Below, in pieces: positions 6,936 to 14,094 of a DNA stretch of 15,325 bases. Under the pieces are notes generated by a model that was not told the DNA's origin, made no database searches, and saw nothing but the letters and a program-made list of their open reading frames with translations. Made by a program: the position numbers and the translations under genes. The stretch is taken from positions 1 to 15,325 of the forward strand of contig JANLHQ010000085.1 of assembly GCA_024654415.1 (NCBI GenBank), read 5' to 3'. The DNA comes from Candidatus Azambacteria bacterium. GTDB lineage: Bacteria > Patescibacteriota > Minisyncoccia > GWC2-36-17 > WO2-46-25. Every line of letters starts with the position of its first letter. Within the stretch, counting starts at the first letter, position 1.

Positions 6936-6944
6936 GAGTGCCAA
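6918..6944. promoter_or_regulatory. CIRCE element (HrcA operator)
   Basis: TTAGCACTC (6918-6926), nine bases, then GAGTGCCAA (6936-6944) matches the CIRCE consensus TTAGCACTC-N9-GAGTGCTAA at 17 of 18 positions. CIRCE is bound by the repressor HrcA and controls groEL, dnaK and in some bacteria clp genes. Its place over the clpB -35 region fits heat-shock repression. hrcA itself is not in the window. Confidence 0.88.
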
Positions 6945-6963
6945 CTCTTGCAAAGAGAGTGCT
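6920..6963. repeat. Perfect 20-bp inverted repeat containing CIRCE
   Basis: The arms at 6920-6939 and 6944-6963 are exact reverse complements, with a 4-bp centre (GCCA). CIRCE occupies the left arm plus the centre. The right arm repeats the motif in reverse and ends in GAGTGCT, so a second, poorer HrcA half-site pair can be drawn on the opposite strand. As RNA it would form a very stable hairpin and might also stop or stabilise transcripts coming from the cysteine desulfurase gene, although no T-run follows. Confidence 0.85.
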
Positions 6964-6966
6964 CCT

Positions 6967-6985
6967 CCACAGCTTTTCTCTGTGG
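6967..6985. other. Small hairpin after the cysteine desulfurase gene
   Basis: CCACAG (6967-6972) and CTGTGG (6980-6985) pair with a 7-nt loop. It lies in the 168-bp gap between the cysteine desulfurase stop and clpB. No T-run follows in the direction of transcription, so a terminator role is uncertain. Confidence 0.3.
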
Positions 6986-7041
6986 TCGTTATTACGTTTG
7001 AAGTGGGATTACCTTAAGCCGAAACACACTACTGCCTTATT

Positions 7042-8208
7042 TTATTTATGCAATATTTTTATCACTTTCACCAACACATTTACCACGTAGTCAATATCCT
7101 TTTTTGTCGTTGTTTTTCCGAATGAAAACCGTACGGATGACTGCGCATCTTTCTCGGAAAGACCAATCGCTGAAAGCACATGTGAGAACGCGAGAGCTTT
7201 TGACTGACACGCGGACCCCGCAGACACAGCTACTCCCTCGCCATCAAGCATTACGATAAGGTCCTGTGCGCGGATGCCCTTAAATAGTATATTCGCATTT
7301 CCTGGTAGCCGCTTTTCTTGCGCGCCATTAAGTGATGCGCCTGGGATTTTTATAAAAATCTGAGAAATAAAATAATCGCGCAGATCTTTTATTTTCCCTA
7401 CAAATTCCTTATTTTCCTTTATCTGTTCGCATGCCTCCCCTAGACCAACAATGCCAGGAATATTTTCTGTTCCAGACCGTTTTCCGTATTCCTGCCCACT
7501 TCCAAAGAGCAATGGCACAAGCGGCGTTCCTTTTTTTACATACAGCGCCCCCACACCCTTGGGACCATACATCTTATGCCCAGAAAGAGTCATGAGATCG
7601 ACATCGAGGTCACTCACCTTTGTATTTACATAATATGCCGCCTGTGCCGCATCAGTATGAAACAATGGGTAATCCTGCTTTGTTTTTTTCTTATATGCGC
7701 GGATGATGTGCGCAATCTCAGAAATTGGCTGAATCGTCCCTATTTCATTATTAGCATACATAATGGAAACTAATGCGGTATCCTCAGTGATCGCGCTTGC
7801 AAAGGCATCCACATCGATGAGACCATCATGAGAAACGGGAACGTACGTTACCGAGACGTTTTGGTCGCGCGCAAGCTGTGCCAGTGGACTCGTAACTGAC
7901 TCATGCTCTATTGCGGAAGTAATGATATGCACCTTCTTTTTCTTTTCGAGAAGGTACCGCGCAACCCCAAACAAAGCGAGATTATTTGCCTCCGTTGCGG
8001 AGCCGGTAAATAGCACCTCTTGGCTCAGGCACCCGAGCATATCCGCGACCGCATGGCGCGCGCGATCAAGCGCCTGTAACGCCTCTTGCCCATACTCGTG
8101 TATCGACGATGGATTGCCAAACTGCTCTGAAAAATGCGGCATCATAGCCGCAAGCACTTTTTTATCAACCGGTGTCGTCGCCGCGTAGTCGCAGTAGATT
8201 CTTTTCAT
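7042..8208 (-). CDS. Cysteine desulfurase (NifS/IscS family)
   Basis: This PLP enzyme takes sulfur from cysteine, forming a persulfide used for iron-sulfur clusters or tRNA thiolation. The 388 residues are full length. Visible landmarks are DYAATTPVD at the N-terminus (7-15), H102 stacking on PLP, the cofactor-binding D186 and Q189 in HTDAAQ, the Schiff-base lysine K212 in SGHKMYGPKG, RSGTEN (244-249), and the catalytic Cys334 on its loop in SAGSACQSKALAFSHVL. The order and spacing agree with the group II-free, NifS/IscS side of the family. No IscU, MnmA or SufB gene lies nearby, so the sulfur acceptor cannot be named. The ATG at 8208 gives the standard MKRIYCDYAATT start. It is 47 nt after the exonuclease gene and has no clear Shine-Dalgarno. 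It is the last gene before the CIRCE region. Confidence 0.94.
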   Translation of the reverse strand: MKRIYCDYAATTPVDKKVLAAMMPHFSEQFGNPSSIHEYGQEALQALDRARHAVADMLGCLSQEVLFTGSATEANNLALFGVARYLLEKKKKVHIITSAIEHESVTSPLAQLARDQNVSVTYVPVSHDGLIDVDAFASAITEDTALVSIMYANNEIGTIQPISEIAHIIRAYKKKTKQDYPLFHTDAAQAAYYVNTKVSDLDVDLMTLSGHKMYGPKGVGALYVKKGTPLVPLLFGSGQEYGKRSGTENIPGIVGLGEACEQIKENKEFVGKIKDLRDYFISQIFIKIPGASLNGAQEKRLPGNANILFKGIRAQDLIVMLDGEGVAVSAGSACQSKALAFSHVLSAIGLSEKDAQSSVRFSFGKTTTKKDIDYVVNVLVKVIKILHK

Positions 8209-8222
8209 GCATCATGAAACGC

Positions 8223-8245
8223 ACAACATGAACCATTCGTGTTGT
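8223..8245. other. Intergenic hairpin before the cysteine desulfurase gene
   Basis: ACAACATGAA (8223-8232) and TTCGTGTTGT (8236-8245) pair over 10 bp with one wobble and a 3-nt loop. A second small dyad, TTTCATG-CAT-CATGAAA (8203-8219), overlaps the start codon at 8208. Both lie in the 47-nt gap after the exonuclease gene. They may tune translation or partly stop transcription. Confidence 0.35.
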
Positions 8246-8255
8246 TTGCTTCGAG

Positions 8256-8903
8256 TTAAAATAGGGAATAATTTCCCGTCTCTTTATTCGCTGTACGCTC
8301 ATCCTCTTTGGGGGGAGAAGCTGGTGGCGTAGACACAGGGCCATCTGAGGGCGATACATACTGTTTCCAATCGACAGGAACAGAATTCACGTCGGTGTTG
8401 TACTTTGAACCATACTTCACATTTCCGTGCTCTTTTCCGTATTCAAAGATATCACGCGTAATGCGCACATCATCAAGACAATAGCTTTTAAGCTTCTCCA
8501 TGTTCCCCTCTCTGAAATACCGAATCGCATCAAGACCGTGTCCGCTTTTTTGCGTACCAAGCGTTTCCTTCGCAATTGAATCAAGTGAAAGTCGATGTCC
8601 AAGCACATTAGTGACATCTTCCATTAAGTCGCATGCTGGCAATGCCTTAATGATTACCTCTTTCAAGTACGGCTGAATCACTGCGTAATCAAAATATTTA
8701 GTGTTAAACCCTATCACAAGCCCTGCATTTTTTAGCATCTCTTCAAATACTGGTATCTCTGATTCTTCAAACGTAAAGAATTTATCCTGTGCATACGAAT
8801 AACACCCCACCACAGACACCTTTAATAAGTGGGCGTAATCTCTCCCCCCTACTTCAGAAAATTCATGCTGTGTTTCTAAATCGAAAACAATGTGATCTTT
8901 CAT
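8256..8903 (-). CDS. RNase H-like DEDDy 3'-5' exonuclease domain protein
   Basis: This 215-residue protein has the acidic motifs of the DnaQ-like (DEDDy) exonuclease superfamily: D8 and E10 in FDLET (Exo I), N67 and D72 in GFNTKYFDYAVIQ (Exo II), and Y141 and D145 in YCLDDVRITRD (Exo III). It therefore probably removes nucleotides from DNA or RNA 3' ends with two metal ions. It most resembles the predicted exonuclease or ribonuclease H-like domains found alone or beside helicases; the substrate is unknown. The last 30 residues (from about 186) are Pro/Ser/Glu-rich and look disordered. The start ATG at 8903 is 4 nt after the xseB stop, so translation is probably coupled. Its position among xseA, xseB and uvrA supports a role in DNA repair or nucleotide turnover. 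Confidence 0.88.
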   Translation of the reverse strand: MKDHIVFDLETQHEFSEVGGRDYAHLLKVSVVGCYSYAQDKFFTFEESEIPVFEEMLKNAGLVIGFNTKYFDYAVIQPYLKEVIIKALPACDLMEDVTNVLGHRLSLDSIAKETLGTQKSGHGLDAIRYFREGNMEKLKSYCLDDVRITRDIFEYGKEHGNVKYGSKYNTDVNSVPVDWKQYVSPSDGPVSTPPASPPKEDERTANKETGNYSLF

Positions 8904-8907
8904 GCTA

Positions 8908-9120
8908 TTACTTTACATCAAATTTCTTTTTAATCTCAACTATCTTGTTCTCCACCTGTCCAAGATACTGCCGACACTCTGATGCAAGCGCGAGCCCCTC
9001 CTCAAACCGCTTCAACCCTTCCTCAAGCGATAATTCACCAGACTCAAACTGCTTTGTAAGCTCTTCTAATCGCTGGTATGCTTTTGCAAAATCAAATGGT
9101 TTTTTCATCCCCACACTCAC
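8908..9120 (-). CDS. xseB: Exodeoxyribonuclease VII small subunit
   Basis: XseB is the small helical subunit that binds several-fold to XseA to form exonuclease VII, which degrades single-stranded DNA. The 70 residues include the characteristic two-helix hairpin: FAKAYQRLEELTKQFESGELSLEEGLKRFEEG, then LALASECRQYLGQVENKI. The length is typical (60-80). The GTG at 9120 overlaps the TGA of the GIY-YIG gene in the sequence GTGA, a common sign of coupled translation. An in-frame ATG at 9108 (MKKPFDF) would give 66 residues and is equally plausible biochemically. The partner xseA lies two genes upstream, separated only by the GIY-YIG gene. Confidence 0.93.
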   Translation of the reverse strand: MSVGMKKPFDFAKAYQRLEELTKQFESGELSLEEGLKRFEEGLALASECRQYLGQVENKIVEIKKKFDVK

Positions 9121-9380
9121 AAGGCTTTGCTTAAACTGTTCTTGAGTCTCCTCTTAAGGCCAGTTAAGGCATTCGCCCGAAGTTTTAAATTATGTTCTCG
9201 GTGGAACGCGTCACTTTTATTCAAATACGCCTCATAATACATTAATACAAACGGCCGCTTCCCCTTCGTTGAGAACACTCTTCCGTTATTGTGCTCTCCC
9301 ATCCTTTTCACTAAATCACTGGTACAACCAGTATATAATGTGCCATTTTTCTTACTCTGAAGCAAATATACATAATACAT
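9117..9380 (-). CDS. Small GIY-YIG nuclease-domain protein (UPF0213/YhbQ-like)
   Basis: These 87 residues form one GIY-YIG domain. The first motif is YVYLLQS (3-9), the second LYTG (15-18, with Thr for the usual Ile), then the conserved arginine R26 in LVKRMGEHNNG, and the metal-binding Glu62 in AFHREHNLK. Stand-alone proteins of this size, related to YhbQ, are widespread; their function is poorly known, though nuclease activity on branched or damaged DNA is suspected. The C-terminus is strongly basic (LKRRLKNSLSK), which suits nucleic acid binding. It begins 33 nt after xseA and its stop overlaps the start of xseB by 4 nt. Insertion between the two exonuclease VII subunit genes suggests co-expression with them. 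Confidence 0.9.
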   Translation of the reverse strand: MYYVYLLQSKKNGTLYTGCTSDLVKRMGEHNNGRVFSTKGKRPFVLMYYEAYLNKSDAFHREHNLKLRANALTGLKRRLKNSLSKAL

Positions 9381-9413
9381 AAGCCCTGTGAGTGTGGGGA
9401 TTCATAATTTTAT

Positions 9414-10586
9414 TTATATGACGGTTGCATCAAATATTCCATCCTTTAGCTCTACGCCCACAGTATCGCCTGCTCGTAATTTCCCTATGCTTGATATCAC
9501 CTCATTCCCTTTCTTTATAATACCATACCCTCTCTCAAGCACTGCTTTAGGGCTAAAACTCTGCATCAAACGAACTAACGCGTCTATTTTTGATTGGTGC
9601 ATTATAATCCTCTCATGAAAAAAATTCAAACGAAGGGAAATGCGCTCCTGCATACGGTCGATCTCGTGTGCTTTCTCTATCATCACTCCATCAAGCGCGC
9701 CCACTGCATCATCAATACGCGTCCGTGCGTCGCTGTGGAGCATATCCATTTTATGCATAAGTGTGGTGGTCATTGCATCAACAAACCGCACAATATCGGT
9801 TCGCTGTGGCACCAGCAACTCCGCCGCATTAGAAGGTGTAGATGCACGAAGATCGGCAACGAAATCAGCAATTGACACGTCTTGCTCGTGCCCAACCCCT
9901 ACAACTACCGGAACCACGGATCCAAATACCGCATATGCTACTTCGCGTGAATTGAACGCCGCAAGATCTTCAAGCGATCCGCCACCGCGAATAAGGGCGA
10001 CCACATCGAGCCCAAGCTCTTCTTGATGCGCATTGAAATATGCAAACGCATCGGCAATATTCTGAACTGCTTCCGCCCCCTGCACCTGCACATGCATCAC
10101 ATACACCGTAAGCCCACCAAAGCGTTGTTGGAGCACTTTTAAAAAGTCACCGTATGCCGCTGACTCTCGTGATGCGATAACCCCAATCGTTTTAGGGAGC
10201 GTTGGCATGGGGCGTTTCCGTGCTGTTGCAAATAACCCTTCTTTTTCAAGCTCCGCCTTTAATAATTCAAATGCCCGCTTCAGCGCGCCCTCGCCAGCTG
10301 GCTCCGCCCACTCAACGTTCATGCTTAGCTTGCCACTCCTTGCATAAATACCTGGCCTTCCATATACGCGTACGCGCATGCCATCCTCAAGTGGCACGCG
10401 AATACGGAAAACGGTACTGAAACACTCAAGTACCGCATTATTATCTTTAATCTTAAAAAATATCCACTTTTGCTGATTGACCTTGTATTCAGAGACCTCA
10501 CCCTCCACTACCGCGTCATGCTCGTATAAAAGCGCATTCAAGCGCTCCACATATTCAGAAACGGAGAAAATCTTCAAACCTTTCAT
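9414..10586 (-). CDS. xseA: Exodeoxyribonuclease VII large subunit
   Basis: XseA is the catalytic subunit of exonuclease VII, which cuts single-stranded DNA into short oligonucleotides from either end and acts in repair. The 390 residues show an N-terminal OB-fold (about 5-100: FSVSEYVERLNALL, VEGEVSEYK), then the catalytic domain with PKTIGVIASRESAAYGD (131-147), RGGGSLEDLAAFN (200-212) and VGHEQDVSIADFVADLRAST (231-250), followed by a coiled-coil region (about 260-345) and a C-terminal beta segment with VLERGYGIIKK. The chain is somewhat shorter than the E. coli protein (456 residues), mostly in the coiled coil. It lies 61 nt after the PsbP-like gene. The ATG at 10586 gives the standard start; no strong Shine-Dalgarno is seen. 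Its partner xseB is two genes downstream. Confidence 0.95.
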   Translation of the reverse strand: MKGLKIFSVSEYVERLNALLYEHDAVVEGEVSEYKVNQQKWIFFKIKDNNAVLECFSTVFRIRVPLEDGMRVRVYGRPGIYARSGKLSMNVEWAEPAGEGALKRAFELLKAELEKEGLFATARKRPMPTLPKTIGVIASRESAAYGDFLKVLQQRFGGLTVYVMHVQVQGAEAVQNIADAFAYFNAHQEELGLDVVALIRGGGSLEDLAAFNSREVAYAVFGSVVPVVVGVGHEQDVSIADFVADLRASTPSNAAELLVPQRTDIVRFVDAMTTTLMHKMDMLHSDARTRIDDAVGALDGVMIEKAHEIDRMQERISLRLNFFHERIIMHQSKIDALVRLMQSFSPKAVLERGYGIIKKGNEVISSIGKLRAGDTVGVELKDGIFDATVI

Positions 10587-10647
10587 GCTTTCTTTGAATT
10601 ACAAAATCGATTTGTTGAATGACGCCTGAAAAATCCGCGCGCTATCG

Positions 10648-11208
10648 TTATTCCTGAGGAGTTGCAGTGATTCCTTCCTCACTTCCCTTCTCAAATTGTA
10701 TTGATTTCAGGATTGCTTCCCATTCGTTTTGCATCTTCACCTTCCTGCTTAGTGCTCCAAACATTTCAAACCGGTAGTACTTCCCTTCAAATTTTAGGTT
10801 ATCCGCACGAAATACCACCACCTGTGATTTCACATCTTCCCATCGGCGATCCTTCCCGGAAACACCGCTCACCACAGCATCCTTCTCATACACAAGCGTG
10901 CCGTTTACCTTTGAATCATCGCTTTTTGTGCCCGATGATGCCACGAGCACGATATTGTCCTTCGGATCAAAAACCTGTACTGAAATAAAACCCGCTGATG
11001 CAGGGATGTCGTTTTGCTGCCACGATGCTGGATAGAAAAACGAAGCGCTTCCCTTGCTATATTTTACTTGCGCTACGATGACTCTTTCTCCTACCTTCGG
11101 CACTGATGGGATTGCCTTGCGATATATAAAAAACACCGCCACGGAAGAAACTAGGAAAAAAAGCACTACAACTCCAATAAGAATTGCTAATGTTTTGCGT
11201 GTAACCAT
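10648..11208 (-). CDS. Membrane-anchored PsbP/Mog1-like protein
   Basis: This 186-residue protein has one N-terminal membrane helix (about 8-29) with a short basic cytoplasmic start (MVTRK), then an outward-facing soluble domain. The pattern SASFFYPASWQQND (53-66) followed by alternating beta-strands and a closing EWEAILKSIQF near the end resembles PsbP/Mog1-fold domains common in small-genome bacteria; this is a fold-level guess. It has no cysteines or enzymatic motif that I can see. It starts 20 nt after the uvrA stop. A TATAAC hexamer ends 8 nt before its ATG, and a TATAAT overlaps the uvrA stop codon, so it may have its own promoter. The C-terminal KGSEEGITATPQE looks disordered. A link to DNA repair is not evident from its sequence. 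Confidence 0.82.
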   Translation of the reverse strand: MVTRKTLAILIGVVVLFFLVSSVAVFFIYRKAIPSVPKVGERVIVAQVKYSKGSASFFYPASWQQNDIPASAGFISVQVFDPKDNIVLVASSGTKSDDSKVNGTLVYEKDAVVSGVSGKDRRWEDVKSQVVVFRADNLKFEGKYYRFEMFGALSRKVKMQNEWEAILKSIQFEKGSEEGITATPQE

Positions 11209-11216
11209 AATAAAAA

Positions 11217-11233
11217 GTTATATTTTTATTATA
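11217..11233 (-). promoter_or_regulatory. Candidate -10 boxes of the PsbP-like gene
   Basis: On the minus strand, TATAAT (11228-11233) overlaps the uvrA stop codon, and TATAAC (11217-11222) ends 8 nt before the ATG at 11208. Neither has a good -35 at 16-18 nt. The second repeats the 8-nt spacing seen at uvrA, clpB and the winged-helix gene. The AT-rich background weakens the case. Confidence 0.3.
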
Positions 11234-14042
11234 CTCTATCTTTTAGAAACTGTCCTGTGTAGCTTTTTGCAACCTGTGCCACATCTTGTGGAGTGCCTTG
11301 TGCCACAATATGCCCGCCCTTATCCCCCCCGTCAGGCCCAAGATCAATAATCCAATCGCTTGCCTCGATCACATCGAGGTTATGCTCGATTACCACAACT
11401 GTGTTGCGTTTATTTACGAGCCGTCGCAATACGATGAGTAGCTTAGAAACATCCTCAAAATGAAGCCCTGTGGTTGGCTCATCTAAAATATACAATGTTG
11501 ACCCAGTGTCTCGACGAGCAAGCTCATCAGCGAGCTTAATGCGTTGCGCCTCGCCACCTGACAGGGTTGTCGCGCTTTGGCCAAGTTTCACATACCCAAG
11601 ACCCACTTCGCGCAATGTCGAAAGAATAGCACGCACCTGCGGCACATTTTTGAAAAACCCATGAGCTTCTTCGATACTCATGCGCAATATTTCCGCAATG
11701 TTCTTTTCTTTCCAGTCAATCTCAAGTGCTTCTTTATTGAACCGTGTACCGAGACATTCCTCGCATTCCACGTATACATCCGGCAAAAAATGCATCTCGA
11801 TTCTTCGCTGACCCTGGCCCTCGCACACCTCGCATCTACCCCCCTTCACATTAAAACTGAACCGTCCTGGTTTATAACCGCGTATTTTCGCCTCCTGCGT
11901 AGATGCGAAAAGATCCCTAATAATGGTAAAGGCGCCAGTATATGTCGCGGGGTTTGAGCGCGGCGTTCTCCCGATCGGTGACTGATCAACATAAATAACT
12001 TTATTCAATCGTTCCGTGCCACTGATTGATTCATGTGCCCCTGGTAATGCCTTTGCCTGATAAAATTTCTGCGCGAGCGATTTTGCAAGAATATCGTCCA
12101 CCAACGTACTTTTACCTGACCCGGACACGCCAGTCACGCACACGAGCCTCTCGAGTGGAATACTCGCATCAATGTTTTTAAGATTATTTGCCGTCGCTCC
12201 CTTGATCGTAATAAATTGCTGTTGTCCCTCACTGCGGGGTAATGCTTCTTTTTTTATTTTTATACTCTCATCGGGCGCATGTTTTTTCCCGGCAAGATAT
12301 GCGCCAGTGCACGTGCGCGACTTTTTCATTTCCGCGGGCGTTCCCTGAAACACAATCTTTCCCCCTTCCTCTCCCGCGCCAGGGCCGATCTCCACAACCC
12401 AATCGGCTGAAAGAATCGTTTCTTCATCATGCTCCACAACAATTACCGTATTTCCAAGATCACGCAGCCCTTTAAGCGTATCAATAAGTTTCGTATTATC
12501 GCGTGAATGAAGACCAATGGATGGCTCATCAAGGATATACAACACACCCACAAGGCGCGACCCGATCTGTGTTGCGAGCCGGATGCGCTGTGCCTCACCG
12601 CCCGACAGTGTTTCTGCCTCTCGATCAAGCGAAAGATAGGAAAGGCCGACATCTTCAAGGAATGTGAGCCGATTGAGTATTTCCTTAATAATCTGAGCAG
12701 CGATTTTCCCTTCTGTGCGCTCTAACTTCAATGATCGAAAGAATTTTCCACAGTCGATGATCGAAAGTGCCGCGATTTCTGCAATATTCTTTTCATGGAA
12801 AAGCACTGCGAGCACTTCCTTGCGCAAACGCTTCCCTCCACAAGATGCACACTTATGTACCACCATATATTTTTCTACCTCTGAGCGCACCCATTCTGAG
12901 TCCGTTTCTTTCCAGCGACGCTCAAGATGAGGAATAATCCCTTCAAAGTGCGGTGTAGTACTGCCATATAGTACCGCGTGCAGTGTTTCTTTTGAAAATT
13001 TTTCTATTGGGGTTTCTTCAACGGAAAATCCAAGATGATGGGAAAGATCTTCGAGTGCAACCCACAGTGGACTGTATACCGAAGGCTGAACCGGCTTAAT
13101 CGCCCCCTCTGCGATGGTAAGACGCGGATTATGAATGAGCAGTGCCGGATCCACTTTCAGTTTCTTCCCAAGCCCCGCACAAGATGCACATGCACCATGA
13201 GGACTATTGAATGAAAAACTCCGGGGCTCGATATCAGGTATGGAAACGCCGCACTGCACACACGCAAGACGCTCAGAAAATACAAGGTCGCTTTTCCCTA
13301 CTGTCGCCACGAGCATCGTCCCCTCGCCGAGGCGCAACGCAGTTTCCACTGAATCGGCAAGTCGCGCTCTGTCCATGCGTGACTCCACTACAAGCCGATC
13401 TATCACCACCTCAATCGTATGCTTTTTATATTTATCAAGCTGTGCCTTTGCCGCCTCATCGACTGGCATAATCTCGCCATTGATACGCAGGCGTAAATAC
13501 CCCGCCTTTGCACTGTTTTCAATAATATTCTTGTGCTCCCCTTTTTTATCTTTCACGACCGCGGCAAGAACCGCAATTTCCCTTCCTTTTTCAAGCTTCA
13601 TAATAGCGTCCGTGATCTGCGTTGCCGTTTGACGCGCTACGGGATTTCCGCACTCAGGACAATGCGGCACACCGAGGCGCGCGAATAAAAGCCGAAGATG
13701 ATCATAGATCTCGGTGATTGTTCCCACTGTGGAGCGCGGGTTTGGGGAAACGCTTTTTTGGTCGATAGAGATCGCCGGTGAAAGACCTTCTATTTTATCA
13801 ACATCAGGTTTGTCCATCACACCCAGAAACTGGCGCGCATATGAGGAAAGTGATTCCACATATCGCCGCTGGCCCTCTGCATACAGCGTATCAAACGCAA
13901 GAGAGGACTTTCCTGATCCAGAAAGCCCTGTGATAACGACAAATCGGTTACGCGGAAGCTCACAGTGCACATCCTTTAGGTTGTGTGCCCGCGCACCTGA
14001 GATGACTATTTTCCCATGCTGGAAAACGTCCTTCTTTTTCAT
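11229..14042 (-). CDS. uvrA: Excinuclease ABC subunit A
   Basis: UvrA is the damage-recognition ATPase of nucleotide excision repair; it loads UvrB onto DNA lesions. The 937 residues carry two ABC ATPase modules: Walker A GLSGSGKSS (39-47) with signature LSGGEAQRIRLA (479-490) and Walker B LYILDEPS (501-508), then Walker A GVSGSGKS (638-645) with signature LSGGEAQRIKLA (827-838) and Walker B LYILDEPT (850-857). Zinc-binding cysteine pairs occur at C261/C264 with C285/C288, and at C737/C740 with C760/C763; a further CASC lies at 398-401. The UvrB-binding and insertion regions are present and nothing is truncated. It lies 52 nt after tgt and has a perfect TATAAT ending 8 nt before its ATG, so it may start its own leaderless transcript. 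It heads the repair-gene run; uvrB and uvrC are not in the window. Confidence 0.97.
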   Translation of the reverse strand: MKKKDVFQHGKIVISGARAHNLKDVHCELPRNRFVVITGLSGSGKSSLAFDTLYAEGQRRYVESLSSYARQFLGVMDKPDVDKIEGLSPAISIDQKSVSPNPRSTVGTITEIYDHLRLLFARLGVPHCPECGNPVARQTATQITDAIMKLEKGREIAVLAAVVKDKKGEHKNIIENSAKAGYLRLRINGEIMPVDEAAKAQLDKYKKHTIEVVIDRLVVESRMDRARLADSVETALRLGEGTMLVATVGKSDLVFSERLACVQCGVSIPDIEPRSFSFNSPHGACASCAGLGKKLKVDPALLIHNPRLTIAEGAIKPVQPSVYSPLWVALEDLSHHLGFSVEETPIEKFSKETLHAVLYGSTTPHFEGIIPHLERRWKETDSEWVRSEVEKYMVVHKCASCGGKRLRKEVLAVLFHEKNIAEIAALSIIDCGKFFRSLKLERTEGKIAAQIIKEILNRLTFLEDVGLSYLSLDREAETLSGGEAQRIRLATQIGSRLVGVLYILDEPSIGLHSRDNTKLIDTLKGLRDLGNTVIVVEHDEETILSADWVVEIGPGAGEEGGKIVFQGTPAEMKKSRTCTGAYLAGKKHAPDESIKIKKEALPRSEGQQQFITIKGATANNLKNIDASIPLERLVCVTGVSGSGKSTLVDDILAKSLAQKFYQAKALPGAHESISGTERLNKVIYVDQSPIGRTPRSNPATYTGAFTIIRDLFASTQEAKIRGYKPGRFSFNVKGGRCEVCEGQGQRRIEMHFLPDVYVECEECLGTRFNKEALEIDWKEKNIAEILRMSIEEAHGFFKNVPQVRAILSTLREVGLGYVKLGQSATTLSGGEAQRIKLADELARRDTGSTLYILDEPTTGLHFEDVSKLLIVLRRLVNKRNTVVVIEHNLDVIEASDWIIDLGPDGGDKGGHIVAQGTPQDVAQVAKSYTGQFLKDRV

Positions 14043-14050
14043 AGCAGCGA

Positions 14051-14056
14051 ATTATA
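14051..14056 (-). promoter_or_regulatory. -10 box of uvrA (leaderless candidate)
   Basis: A perfect TATAAT on the minus strand ends 8 nt before the uvrA ATG at 14042, placing the transcription start at about the start codon. The best -35 at 17-18 nt is weak (TTCCAT or CTTCCA). A 5-bp dyad CTCTT-TTGC-AAGAG (14059-14072) sits just upstream of the box and could be a regulator site. Confidence 0.5.
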
Positions 14057-14094
14057 CACTCTTTTGCAAGAGAATGGAAGAGCGGAAACTAAAA

